A stretch of DNA of 64,000 nucleotides from Orobanche coerulescens (lineage: Eukaryota; Streptophyta; Magnoliopsida; Lamiales; Orobanchaceae), in contig CM065802.1 of the NCBI GenBank assembly GCA_033398695.1, forward strand, positions 211,067,096 through 211,131,095, written 5' to 3'. The position numbers were made by a program, and so were the translations under genes. Below the pieces are notes generated by a model that had not been told where the DNA came from, made no database searches, and was given only the letters and a program-made list of their open reading frames with translations. This document shows, one piece after another, positions 21,334-32,451 of the stretch; position 1 is the stretch's first letter; each line of letters opens with the position of its first letter.

Positions 21334-22576
21334 TCATAGGTTAAAAAGTAACCTTTGCCTGGCCAAAAAGTCAGCGGCCTTAGCGCGGAAGATCGCGTAG
21401 GTCGGGGGGTTGTCCTTCGTAAGGTGCCTGAATATAGGCGAAAGACCATGGAATCCCCCTAAGACCGAGTAGAGGGCGATCTCGTTGCTTACGGGCTCGC
21501 CGTTGAGGATTATCTCATCCACCCAGTCGATGTAGTCTGTGTCGGACTCTTCTTCCCCTTGCCTGATCTGCATCATGCGATGGGGACCTTCCGGCCGAGC
21601 GACCTTGGCGGCGAAGTACGCTGTGAAGTTGTTCGCCAGCTGGTCAAAGGAAATGATGGATCACGGCGGTAATTAGATGTACCATCTATGAGCCAGGTCG
21701 CCCAACGTTAGCGGGAACATTCGGCACCTGGTCGTGTCGGATGCCCCACACCCGGTCATGTAGATATGGAACTTGCTTAGGTGAGAATTGGGATCCGACC
21801 TTCCCTCGTACAGAGGTGTTTGCGGAGGAGCGATCCTACGCTGCATGGGGGCGAGCTCGATGCGGACCGCGAGTGGCTCGCTCGGCCCGGTGATCTCTCT
21901 CTTGGCGCCAGCCCCAGATTCTAGGAGCGCCTTCATGTCGTCGAGCTGGTGTTGCATCGCGGCCATCGCTTTAGCTTGGTCGCTCGCAGTTCGGCTTTCG
22001 GAGCGGGAACCGAGGCGATCGTGTACCGATCTCCTGACTCCGCGATAGGCGATGAGGTCATCACCGCCGATCTCGGTTCTTTTGGCGAGCAGCCAGATGG
22101 TTGGCCTACCCTCTGGGAGTTGGGTATGCCGAACTCCTGGTGACGGATTCGGGCTCCGTCGTCTCGTGGCTGGGGCCAGACTGCCCCGGTCGCCATGATG
22201 GGTCGCTTCCTAGTCGGCTGAAGATGGAGATATCCCGTCTTGAGAGCGCCTCTTCTTGCGAATCGGGGCTTCCTGGCGATCGCTCGGTCAGTAACTTCTT
22301 GAATTTCCGTTTGGTCACGCGGCGGATGGCCGAGGGGGTTATAGCGGGTGCGTCGAGCGCTCTCCGTCGCTCCTGTAGGATGGCCATGGCCTCTTCGATC
22401 TGTTCCGTGGTTTGGAGATGATCGAGCAAGAGGCTTGGGCCGTCCCTCGGGGGCGGGATCGAGAGTCTCAGACCGAGGCGGCTACCCTCCGCCATAGGTT
22501 GGGGCTCGGATTGAGACGGAAAGAGGCATCCGACTGATCGGCCAGCGGCTTTCTTCGATGTGGAGGCAGAAGTCAT
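21334..22576 (-). pseudogene. gag: C gag (capsid), fragmented
   Basis: ATG at 22576 (minus) opens MTSASTSKKAAGRS, a charged linker (EEAMAILQERRRALD). The frame then shifts to a second part at 21966-21673 containing TPLYEGRSDPNSHLSKF, GCGASDTTRC, MFPLTLGDLAHRWY, and a third at 21576-21334 (DTDYIDWVDEIILNGEP and PTYAIFRAKAADFLARQR). These are the Ty3-type capsid core motifs. Several frame changes and an internal stop near 21670 inactivate it. No zinc knuckle is present. The gag of E is its closest relative in the window. Confidence 0.8.
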
Positions 22577-22683
22577 GATTCTGAAAGCTTTCTTTGAAGA
22601 GCAGTGAGTGTCTCTTCAAGTATATACCCCGGGGAACAGTGAGTGTTCTTCGAGACGGTAGGAATAAAAATGAGGGTTTAGAT

Positions 22684-22702
22684 GCCATTCTTCTAGCGCC
22701 AA
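22684..22702 (-). other. Primer binding site of C
   Basis: On the minus strand ATTGGCGCTAGAAGAATGG directly follows the 5' LTR. The same site adjoins the LTRs of T1 and E. The primer tRNA is not assigned here, but it is not the initiator-Met site of the other elements. Confidence 0.7.
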
Positions 22703-23652
22703 TTGTTGTTGCCCGAAATATTATCCGAAGATAGATATTGCTGGAATGGACGGACAACAAACAAGGTGCGAGAGCACGTCCGAGGGAATGGAAATAACAC
22801 AAGATTTGCCGGATTTGTTAGGCCCGGGCTTGAATGCTCTCGCGAGATGTTATTAATAAGAATACGTTAGAGTACAAATATTAATGTAAGAATGCGATTA
22901 CAATGAGTGTAAGCGATTCTATGTATCTGGCTGTTGAGTGTTTGCCGGAAGAACTAGAGTTGCTCTGAGTTCTTGAACTGCTGGGAGTTCTTGTTTTCGT
23001 CTCTGCCGACCGTCTTTCGGTTAATAGGTGCTGAGAGAGAAAAGCCGAGAGATAGCTGTAAGAGAAGCCAAACCCAAAAAGCCAGAGAGTTTTCCAAGTG
23101 TAGGCAGCCTTCTATTTATAGGAGCTGAGATGCCCTTTTTACTGACGGGCGATCGCCTTCCTTGTAATATAATAAGGGGCGATCGTTTTTTGGCACATGG
23201 GCTGTTTGTCTTGAAGTCCGCGGCTGCTGCTGGCAGCCAGCTGTGCGGTCCAATGAGGAGCCTGCACGCGTCCTGAGTCACTGTCCCGGGCAGTCCCACT
23301 TTGCACCTTTCGGCGGGTCTATCGGTAGGTGGGTAGATGTTGACAGGATGTGGTGAACGATCGATGCTCTGCGGCGCCATTTCCGGATTTGCACGTGGGT
23401 CCTTGCTTCGAGCTTCGGCCTTTGCCGACTAGCCGGGTGATGGCCTCGCGTGGCATGAGGCGGTCGTCCTTGGCCGGGCACCAGAGTCGATCGCCAGGTG
23501 CCAGAGACGATCGCCTTAGATGTCGATCGCCCGACACTGGAACTCGACCTGGGACCCTCGATCGGCCAATATGCCTTGGCTGTTTGGCTTTGGCTCGGTC
23601 GCCCGGTCTCTGTGCCGATCACCTGTTGAGATGTATAAATCTCGACACAACA
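22703..23652 (-). repeat. C 5' LTR
   Basis: 950 bp, starting TGTTGTTGCCCG and ending CTCGACACAACA on the plus strand. TATA box (minus) at about 23113. Several GCGATCG motifs lie on the U3 side (23147-23530). Confidence 0.9.
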
Positions 23653-24454
23653 TAGTCGATGATTATAACCAACGATCAATGATAACAACCTATTGAAGTA
23701 ATCAATTAATACATATTCGATAATAATAAATTCCCGATATAACCAATCAATCAAACTCAATGGCTCGACAATTCCTCAATCATATACAAAACTAAATAAT
23801 CCAACTCAACAAATACGAACTCATATCTACAATACAAACCGCAACTCGATGATCATACTTAACAATCAATACAACCAATCATCAAACCGATCATACTTGT
23901 TATCATGATTCGTATTTCGTCAAGAACATATGAATTCTACCACTACAATCAACATAGCATTGGTCTAAATCATCAGTTCCATGATTATACTTAAAAACCA
24001 TCATATATCTTATCAAATTTCCCTCTTTAATGTGATATATATACCAAGAACATCAAGAACACCATGATTCCATAATCATGATTATAACAACTGACATAAT
24101 CGAAGACATATATCATTGTATCTTTCCAATATACAATTCACATAACCTCAAGAATCTTGACAACGATACCATAATCATCTTCATACGAATTATTCATCAA
24201 TAATGACATCAAAATCCGAATTCAAGGTGTAGAGTTCATCAACATACCTCAAGAACATGAATAACACAATCAAACTCTTCAAGAATCATTGATGTCTTCA
24301 TATCCAAGCCTCTAATCCATGTTTCCAAGATCATAATCAAGATAGGAGAGGTTAAATCTCACTAACATACTCAGAGGGATGAGCTTAGAGGGAGAAATGG
24401 TTTTTCTCTCGTGAAGAAATGAAAGAATGAACTTCATTTTATAAACTGCATCGC

Positions 24455-24900
24455 TCATTACGTACGTTATCACTCAACATTAACGTACGTAATGCTCCAT
24501 AGCGTACGCTACACGTCCAACATAGCGTACGTAGCATCATCCCAGAACTCACTGACTTGTTTCGTTCACTCGCTTACGTACGTAATACTTCCTTCATAGA
24601 GTACGTAATACGTACGTTGACTTGCTACAGTAAATATCCACTTAACGTACGTAATGTACTCCTCGTAACGTACGCTAACCAAGAGTTGACTCGCCCAGGC
24701 ATGTTCTTCGCTGAAAGCTGCCGACAACGGGACCCACCTGTCAGCCATAGCCTGACCTGTCCGATATGAACTTTACGTATGTTAACATTTCCGCTTGACG
24801 TACGTAATATCTTTATACCTTACGTACGTTAACTGTCCTACTTAACGTACGTAATCCTTGTGCATTGGCATACGCTAAGTATACATCGTAGCGTGCGCTA
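24455..24900. promoter_or_regulatory. Palindrome array TTAACGTACGTAA in B 3' LTR U3
   Basis: About 14 copies in 445 bp of motifs such as ATTACGTACGTTA, TTAACGTACGTAATG, ATAGCGTACGCTAC and GTAGCGTGCGCTAAT, at irregular spacing. They lie upstream of the minus-strand TATA box near 24440. The matching array of the 5' LTR is 32865-33310. The core CGTACG differs from the CGTGCG or CGCGCG cores of A and G. Confidence 0.75.
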
Positions 24901-25157
24901 ATGTGGTTGTACTTAGCCATTTTCAGCTATCCTTGTCCAACGTCTCAACATACTAGATACGAACATATGGCATACTGAATACGTATACTCAACACATTAT
25001 ATCCTCAAATACAATTGTCAACCAAATACGACAATTATACTAATACTGACATCTCAGTCCTTAATTTATTTTATCCATACTGTAGAGATTCCACGCTGTA
25101 CAATATAACTCGGATAAAATAATATTAAACAACAGTAGAGAAATTCCGGATATTACA

Positions 25158-26237
25158 TACTTCGCCACTTAAAATAAGTTTTGTCCTCGAAACTTGAGAT
25201 CTATCATAAAAAAAGGACGAAACGTTCAACCAAAATATCCTGAAACTATCACGACAACGATCAATCATCATCATTAACGAGTAACCAAAACAGTATACTT
25301 ACAAATGCATGGAGTCGATGATCTCCTGAGATACTAGCGAGTTACTCCACCGTAAAGCATCAATACGCTTACAAAAGGTAGTAATAAAATACATAAACGA
25401 TTAGTAAAGTGTTTTACAAATCTCGGGAGTTCTAGAAAACAGAAAAGCCTTTTGAAACATTAGGGTCTCAGCCCGTATCTCGTTCTGCATTACAAGAAGT
25501 TTAAAAAGTAGAAAATCCTTTTGGACCCCAACTCCTGAGTTATAAAACTATTTCAAAATCGATTGGGTCTCGGCCCAAAATCATTTTCCGTAAAACATTC
25601 GTAAAACATTTATTTTGAAAAGTATCATTTTTAAATGCTCAAAAATAGTTCATATATCTCAAAATGTACTAACATGACTACGTGTTCTTCTCATCCATCC
25701 ACAACATTCTCCCAAATACATAACTCCGTTCCAAAGTTTAACCGACATATTGATTTCCAAATTATAGCTTCTCAAGATCATCAATCATGTCCCAACTCTG
25801 TCATCTCATACTATAACGCATAATATCTTTCTGAATCTCAAAGCATATCAACTTAGAACGACAATAAATCTCAATGCAATTCAAAAATCCAAATACTTAC
25901 AGATCGTGAAGTCGGCGATTCCCCGTGATACTGGCACATGTCTCAACTCTAGAAAATACTCGACACAGACATTTACAAAACACATAATTTGCAAACTCAG
26001 TTCAACTCGAGAACACAACACAGCTCTATCCGAAGAAACACGTTAACATCATTTGGAAAAGTTTGCAACAACCTCAGTACTACACTGGTAAATCACATAA
26101 CGCACAAGCCCGAGTGAACAACAAAAACTCACGGCTCTAATATGTGTCAATCAACAACTCGAATGACGCGACAAAAACACGACCCAACTCGACCCGGCTG
26201 CCTAGGTTTTCTCAACCTAAGCTCCGATACCATATTC
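25158..26237 (-). other. B internal region, noncoding
   Basis: Only 1080 bp lie between the B LTRs. On the minus strand the primer site TATGGTATCGGAGC (about 26222-26235) follows the 5' LTR; a tract resembling GAGGACAAAACTTATTTTAAGTGGCGAAG precursors of other elements' 3' ends precedes the 3' LTR at 25158-25190. No frame longer than about 60 codons and no gag or pol similarity were seen. Confidence 0.8.
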
Positions 26238-26672
26238 TATAACACCCCCAGAGCCATCGAGGAATATTACAGCGTCGTGGGCCCCGAGATGGAACCCACA
26301 AGGCTAAAAGAAATTTTCGCAAATATTTACACACGCCTAAGAGGCGAACGACGGTACTATCTTTTAAAAATATTCGAAGACTTTATAAAACTCATTTATC
26401 GAACCCGTCGTAAAATCTCATTTGAAAGGACAAGGCAAAACAACCGAAACTCAGTAGTTTAGAAAATGATATTTCAAAGTAACTTAAATTACCATATACC
26501 AAAAGGCCATTTAAAGATACTCACGCAGCGGAAAGGACAAACAACTAAAAATACTCCAGCAACGGAATACAACAAATAATCAGAATACTCGATTCACAAA
26601 CACATGCCCTAGACAGTATCCTCCGGAAAGCTCATCTTTCCACGACCGCTACAAGCTCGATATCCCAAGAAC

Positions 26673-27900
26673 CTAAAAAGAAAGCCCACGACGGGGTCAG
26701 CCATAATATCCAACAATGATAACAATCACATCACATCAATAATTACATACCAATGAGATACTAAGTAAGAATACTATCAAAGTAATCCTACTGCCATACT
26801 CTACCAAATTCACGTCTCGTACTGATTCTCTCACAATATCCAAAGTTCTCAAAACATCATCATAACTCACTAATACGAAATCTACTAGCTCTGTCCAAAT
26901 CGATCCATCGGATATCATCATCGAATCTCAACACGAAACCGATTGTCCATCAAAGACAATCACGTCAGTCTAATCCGAGATTAGATCAATACATCATATG
27001 GACACGGTCTTAACACAAGACCTACAAATGCATACTCATATGAAAACGTCAATATGCTCAAAACAATAACAACAGTGTATACTCAATGGAAATCCCATAA
27101 TCCAGTGCCCTCAACATAGATCCCAAGATGATCCTACTAGATCAACACGAGGTAGATAACCAATAATATACATATGCACAACAACACATGTAAAACCAAC
27201 AATGCGAATCCACATGATCCCATCAACACAACATTGGGTAATCCAATGATCCAGCGCCCTCAGCATAGATCCCCATGATGATCCCGTCGGACCAACACAT
27301 GGTGGAAAACCCATCCAATGATCCAGAGCCCTCAGCATAGATCTGAAGATGATCCCATCGGACTAACACGAGGTGGTCATCTGATCCAGCACCCTCAGCA
27401 TAGATCACACGATCCCATCAGATCAACACAACATATACAATATAATTATGCATACATATATGCAAATCAATATGTTCATCAACATGAACAACATATGAAT
27501 CAATAACACAAACGACACTATGACAAATCACTAGGATGACCTCATGTTCAACAACATGAAAGACAATATGCATGACCAAAATCATTAACACTAAACCACA
27601 ATCAATATAAAATACTTGCCCCGAGTCCTTCGGGAGCAATCTCGATGTCAAGTCATCACCGACGATTATTCTCAATGCTCGGCAACCAAACATACCACGG
27701 ACTATAGATACTCATATCCTCATCTTTATCATAATGTATCCTTGGTACCCAAATATGCCAATAACCGAAATAAATCATATACACTATGATTTAACTCCCA
27801 AAATCGGAAAACAACATATAATTATTGCTATATTTATTATAAACGAAATGAAAGTGAAACCATTTATTAAACATTATAAACTGAGCAAGTAATAACTTGC
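26673..27900 (-). other. Putative GC-AG intron in B LTR
   Basis: On the minus strand CCGAG|GCAAGTT opens at 27900 and CTTTCTTTTTAG|GTTCTTGG closes at 26673. The equivalent segment of the other LTR is 19376 to 18099, with GAA before the GCAAGTT. The minisatellite lies inside, and a CCCAC/GGGG hairpin-like element precedes the acceptor. Confidence 0.4.
27100..27415 (-). repeat. Minisatellite in B 5' LTR
   Basis: Four units homologous one for one with 18570-18900, carrying GATCCAGCGCCCTCA variants and CCGTCGGACCAAC. Confidence 0.85.
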
Positions 27901-28704
27901 CTCGGTAACAACACGGCAATGATGAAGCCGTTACCAATTCCTTGTCGTCGTCTACAAGCTCCTCAGCTCCCGGCCAAAGCGATTCACGAACGTTCTCGAA
28001 CACGACCGCAACACACTTTCTAGTCGACGATTATAAGCAACGATCAATGATCACAACCTATTGAAGTAATCAATTAACACATATTCGATAATAATCATTT
28101 CCCAATATAACCAATCAATCAAACTCAACGGCTCGACAATTCCTCGGTCATATACAAAACCAAATAATCCAACTCAACAAATACGAACTCATATCTACAA
28201 TACAAACCGCAACTCGATGATCATACTTAACAATCAATACAACCGATCAATAAACCAACGATTCCACAATATCCCGATTAAACATAAATCCGAACAACCC
28301 GAATCAATCAATCATGAACTCATAACCACGATACGTTTCCATAATCCGATAATCATATCAACGATCAATTCATCTCGATAACAAGGATTACATAACATAG
28401 TCTATTCTGAATTCATACGAATTAACACGATTCCTCCTTGTTTATAATTATAAATTTCATAGTAGGACAATACTATCGGCATAATCGGCAATCCGAACTA
28501 CCCAAATAGTTCAATACCATTGAGAATCTTGTTATAAGATTAACTATCATCTTTCCGGATTCAAAATTGTTATCATGATTCGTATTTCGTCAAGAACATA
28601 CGAATTCTACCACTACAATCAACATAACATTGGTCTAAATCATCAATTCCATGATTATACTTAAAAACCATCATATATCTTATCAAATTTCTTTATTTGA
28701 TGTG

Positions 28705-28739
<35 letters not shown>

Positions 28740-28839
28740 AGACATGGACTAGCCAAATAGCTTAGTAAATTTTAATATTTGTCATGCAACTTAATTTGTA
28801 CAAATTATAGCCAAAAAGAGCAAATCCGGACCAATTTAC

Positions 28840-29036
28840 CCTCACCCCCTTATTTCTTTCTCCCCATCCTCTCTCTCTCTCATTCCCCACCCCACCACAC
28901 ACGTCTCTCTATTTCTCTCTCTTTCTTTCTTTCTCTCCCCCTCATGTCTCTCTCATTCCCCCACCCCCCCAAGTCTCTCTATTCTATCTCCTCTCTCCTC
29001 TCTCTCAATCCCTCCCTTCCCATTGAATGGCCGCGC
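28840..29036. other. CT-rich leader-like stretch in D, left part
   Basis: Strongly pyrimidine-biased (many CTCTCT and CCCCACC runs) and followed across the G insertion (31056-31310) by GC-richer sequence with an ATG at 31078 and the reiterated GACCGCCAGCAGCTCCG. The combination looks like a captured plant 5' UTR and first-exon fragment, but no protein family is recognised. Confidence 0.35.
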
Positions 29037-29075
29037 TGTAACACCCCCAAGTTATTCAGGGAATATTACAGCGCC

Positions 29076-29098
29076 GTAAGCCCCACCATGGGACTCAC
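29076..29098 (-). promoter_or_regulatory. Terminal stem-loop of G LTR
   Basis: On the minus strand GTGAGTCCC pairs with GGGGCTTAC (two G.T pairs), preceded by AGCCTT and followed by GGCGC and TGTAATATTCC. Confidence 0.68.
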
Positions 29099-29408
29099 AA
29101 GGCTAAACATACGCGGAACTATAAATTTTGACCGAGAAGGTCTACATATAATGGAATGAAGAACAATACAAAGGGTATTCAAAACATAACCAATGTACCC
29201 AAAGACATCACAACACAAATCAATACCTCGGCAAACATAGGCCGGAACATCAAGGAAAATGGAAAACAATACTCGAGTATTCAATAACCATTCCAGTACA
29301 ACAACACTGAATGGAAAACTCAAAACATAACCGGAGGAAAGACACAGTATCACACTTGCCCACCATCTTCATGCCGACCCGATACCTGCCTGTCCACTCT
29401 CCTGGAAC

Positions 29409-29816
29409 CTGAAATACATAAAAAGTATTTCCCCCATAAAGGGGTTAGCCGTCGAATAACTAGTGCAAGTATATCAAGTATGAAACACAATACTCCTCGA
29501 CAATAAAGTAGATGTAACCGTCAATTCATCAATTCAAGACTAGTATTCTGGAATAACTAAATCTCATAGCATCACATCAATACATATATGAATACTGTGG
29601 AACCGCACCAAGAGGCTACGGAACCCTCAGGGGACCTGTCGGCCCGCCCCAGAGTGGTTCGTTCATATCATCCGTGGAATCGCACCAAGAGGCTACGAAA
29701 CCCTCAGGAGACCCATCGGCCCGCCCCAGAGTGGATATAAATATTCATGCCATTAATGTATATTACTTTCAAAGTCGAGAATGTACAATCATAAATACAT
29801 ACTTGCCTTTGAGACA
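29409..29816 (-). other. Putative GC-AG intron in G LTR
   Basis: The donor CTCAAAG|GCAAGTA and acceptor TATGTATTTCAG|GTTCC are 408 nt apart on the minus strand. Inside are a two-unit repeat and a CCCC-TTTAT-GGGG hairpin about 25 nt before the acceptor, the same layout as A. Confidence 0.42.
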
Positions 29817-30362
29817 TCGAGAAATCAAATGGAAAAAGGGTATGAGTTCGGTAGATCTAAGAACGCGTTTCCGGCACCTAAACGATTTACAAGGAATATG
29901 ATAATCAATCATCCATATTCGAATTACACGAAGAAACTCCCGAAACCCATCTACGATTCATGAAAATACACGGATAAACAACTAGAGGTTGGAAAATCGT
30001 CCAAACTCTCACAAGTCCGAAAACGGCACAATCCAATCCATAAAATCGTAGGAAAAAAATGCATACGGTATAGATACATCATAATATCAAGGTCCTCGAG
30101 CTTCAAAATGGATAAATCGGACGAATCTACGAAAAACCCCAAAATTCCCAAAAATAGGGTTCTAAGGATTTTTACCTTGATTCGGACGTTAGGATGGATT
30201 AGATGTTGTGAAATCCTTGTTCTCCAACCAAATATGTTGTTGTTAGAAAGAAGATTGCTTCCAATCGCCCGAAATCGTCTCTCCCGAGCTAATCCCGTCG
30301 AAAAGGAGTGAAGAAGATGAAAAATGACGAAATGGAAGTCAACTGTCCTATATATATCTGTC

Positions 30363-30890
30363 CAGTCTAGCGCACGCTACGCCTCCTTCATTAGCATGCG
30401 CTTGCGTAACCACCTGGTAGTCCAGTGGCTTCTGCCGGCCTCGTTAGTGTGCGCTACAAACGGATGTTAGCGTGCGCTAACCAAAAAGTAGCGTTCAGTA
30501 CTGGAGTCCAGAACCTACTGTCCTCTGCCCTGCACAAGCCTTAGCGTGCGCTACCACTATGGCTTAGCGTGCGTTATGCAACAGCTTTAGCGTGCGTTAG
30601 CCGAATACTAGCGTACGCTACCTGATAGTCTAGAAAACCTGGCAACCTCACTGCCTCTGCCAACCAGCCCATTAGCGTGCGCTGCAGACGGATGTTAGCG
30701 TGCGCTACTAACCACGAATAGCGCGCGCTAACGAACTCCTAGCGTGCGTTAATCCGCCAGTCCAGAGAGCAGTCTGAGTTACTGGTTCTTATCTGACTGG
30801 TCCCTTAGCGCGCGCTACGGATCAAAGCTAGCGTGCGCTAATCAAGCAGAATTAGCGTGCGTTCGCCTAGGCCTAGCGTGCACTATTTCT
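30363..30890. promoter_or_regulatory. Palindrome array TTAGCGTGCGCTAA in G U3
   Basis: About 16 irregularly spaced copies in 530 bp, several perfect or near-perfect (GTTAGCGTGCGCTAAC at about 30466, ATAGCGCGCGCTAAC, CTAGCGTGCGCTAAT). It is the densest array of this motif in the window and lies just upstream of the minus-strand TATA box. Confidence 0.75.
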
Positions 30891-31686
30891 CTGGCCCAGA
30901 ACACTTCCGCAAGGTCTAAACAATACGATCGTGACCCAAACAAGACACGAAACTCAATAACAATATAAACAACATCTCCAAGCGTTTACAGAGCGACAAC
31001 ATAAGAGAAACGGCAAGGTCAAACAGTCAATAAAAAGTACGGGTATTACACGCGCCACCCATCACCGTCGTCGGCCATGTTCTCAGGTGACCACCATGGC
31101 TCTCACAACCATCTTCATATCTCGACGGAATCTAGCTATTTCCGGAGCCGACTTCGCCGGAGTTCCAGTTCTTTCCGAATCTTCCCTACTCTGAATCTTC
31201 CCTACGACCGCCAGCAGCTCCGACGACCGCCAGCAGCTCCGAATCTTCCCTACTCTCTCATTCGATTTTATTTCTCTTTCTCCAACTTTGTCTCTCTAGA
31301 AAAATCCTAGATCTATCTTGAAATAATGTTATTTTTGTATTTATTTTTGATGATTTACAAGTTTTCATATGATTTCTGGTGATTCGTGGTATATTTGGAG
31401 TGATTCAGATCGATTTGTATGTATTGGTGTTTTAGATATAGTTTTTGGCAAGTTTGCATACGTGGTTACGAATTTACAGTTGGTACGATTTATTCATTTC
31501 GTACTGGGTTACCATGTTACAATATTGTCATTTCGTATCACTATGCCTTGATTTTCTGTTAAGATTTTATCATTTCATATCAGTATGAAGTTACGAAATT
31601 CGAATTTCATAACACATTTATGCTGATTTGAAATTTTCGTATTGGAGATTTGGTATACATGTTACGAATTCGTAACTGTTACGACT

Positions 31687-32010
31687 GGTAAGAAATTGTA
31701 ACTTCTTACCAAGTGTAACTAGTACGAAGTTACGAATTAATGACTTCGTATTAGTGTAACCGTAACTATTTCCAGCTACGAATTAGTAAGGGTGTCACTA
31801 TTTACACTCTGGTATATTGGTAAGAAATTGTAACTTCTTACCAAGTGTAACTAGTACGAAGTTACGAATTAATGACTTCGTATTAGTGTAACCGTAACTA
31901 TTTCCAGCTACGAATTTGTAAGGGTATCACTCTTTACATCTGGTATATTGGTAAGAAATTGTAACTTCTTACCGAGTGTACCATTTAAACTTAACATGTT
32001 ACTATATTGG
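31687..32010. repeat. 132-bp tandem repeat in D
   Basis: Copies start GGTAAGAAATTGTAACTTC at 31687, 31819 and 31950 (two full units and a partial). Each contains further short palindromic pieces such as GGTAAGAA...TTCTTACC. No coding function is visible in 31320-32290. Confidence 0.85.
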
Positions 32011-32386
32011 TAACGAACGTAACGAAACGTAACGAAAAATAAATAATAAATGATCAATTATTAATCGGGTAATGTAACGAAAAACAAATATCGTATCTGC
32101 TTACTGGTACCTCGTGTGCATTATTCCGACATGGTAAATACGATACAAAGTTACGATACAATAACACAAAAGGTAAACAACACATGGTAGCAAGACAGTA
32201 TGAAATACATACGTCGTAACCCAGAAACTCAGAAAAGATAAGGAGAGATATAGGGTGGGTTAGTTTTATTGAAAAATAAGGGTATATTGGTCAAACCATG
32301 TCATTTTTGGCTAGAATTTGTACAAACTAAGTCCCTTGACAAATATTGTCATTGACTATGGCAAGGTGGCTAAAGTAGTATATTAC

Positions 32387-32408
<22 letters not shown>

Positions 32409-32448
<40 letters not shown>
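32409..32448. repeat. (TA)n microsatellite at right border of D
   Basis: About 20 TA units adjoin a (CT)n run; a shorter (TA)n lies at the left border (28705-28720). Both are expansions of the TATATATA present at the empty site. Confidence 0.85.

Positions 32449-32451
<3 letters not shown>

Larger units (their letters stand above)
19502..23652 (-). mobile_element. C: non-autonomous Tat-like LTR element with gag remnant
   Basis: A 4.15-kb element with perfect target duplication TAGTC (19497-19501, 23653-23657); the empty site is visible in the other B LTR at about 28020. The LTRs are 19502-20446 (945 bp) and 22703-23652 (950 bp), TGTTG...CAACA. The internal 2256 bp hold a broken gag on the minus strand and a repeat-rich 3' region, with no protease, RT or integrase. 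The primer site ATTGGCGCTAGAAGAATGG adjoins the right LTR, so the right LTR is the 5' one. It is related to E. Confidence 0.92.
17664..25157 (-). repeat. B 3' LTR, interrupted by C
   Basis: Matches 26238-33565 apart from the nested insertions and a deletion of about 310 bp in this copy near 23890. Contents in minus-strand order: palindrome array (24455-24900), TATA box (TTTATAAAATG near 24440), GC-AG-like donor at 19376, minisatellite (18570-18900), acceptor at 18099, terminal stem-loop 17703-17725. Element C sits at 19502-23652. Confidence 0.88.
29037..31050 (-). mobile_element. G: solo LTR inside D
   Basis: A 2014-bp LTR, TGTAACACCCCC...GGTATTACA on the plus strand, with perfect target duplication CGCGC (29032-29036, 31051-31055). 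No internal region or second LTR is present, so it arose by LTR-LTR recombination. In minus-strand order: palindrome array (30363-30890), TATA-like TATATATAGG (about 30342-30351), GC-AG donor AAAG|GCAAGTA at 29816, a repeat of two units (29595-29735), CCCC/GGGG hairpin, acceptor at 29409, stem-loop 29076-29098. Confidence 0.92.
28720..32408. mobile_element. D: terminal-inverted-repeat DNA transposon (non-autonomous), superfamily uncertain
   Basis: The left end (AG-repeat, then AATATTTGTCATGCAACTT and TTGTACAAATTATAGCC to about 28815) is repeated in inverted form at the right end (to about 32290: AATATTTGTCAAGGGACTT, TTGTACAAATTCTAGCC). The inverted repeats are roughly 100 bp and clearly diverged. 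The empty site in the sister B LTR is TA-rich, so the target duplication is hidden in the (TA)n tracts. No transposase frame is present. Without G it is about 1.7 kb. A Mutator-like origin is possible but unproven. Confidence 0.7.

Noticed and set aside
28779..29159. Ser/Pro/Leu-rich frame in D and G
   Set aside because: Crosses the boundary of the G insertion and derives from CT repeats.
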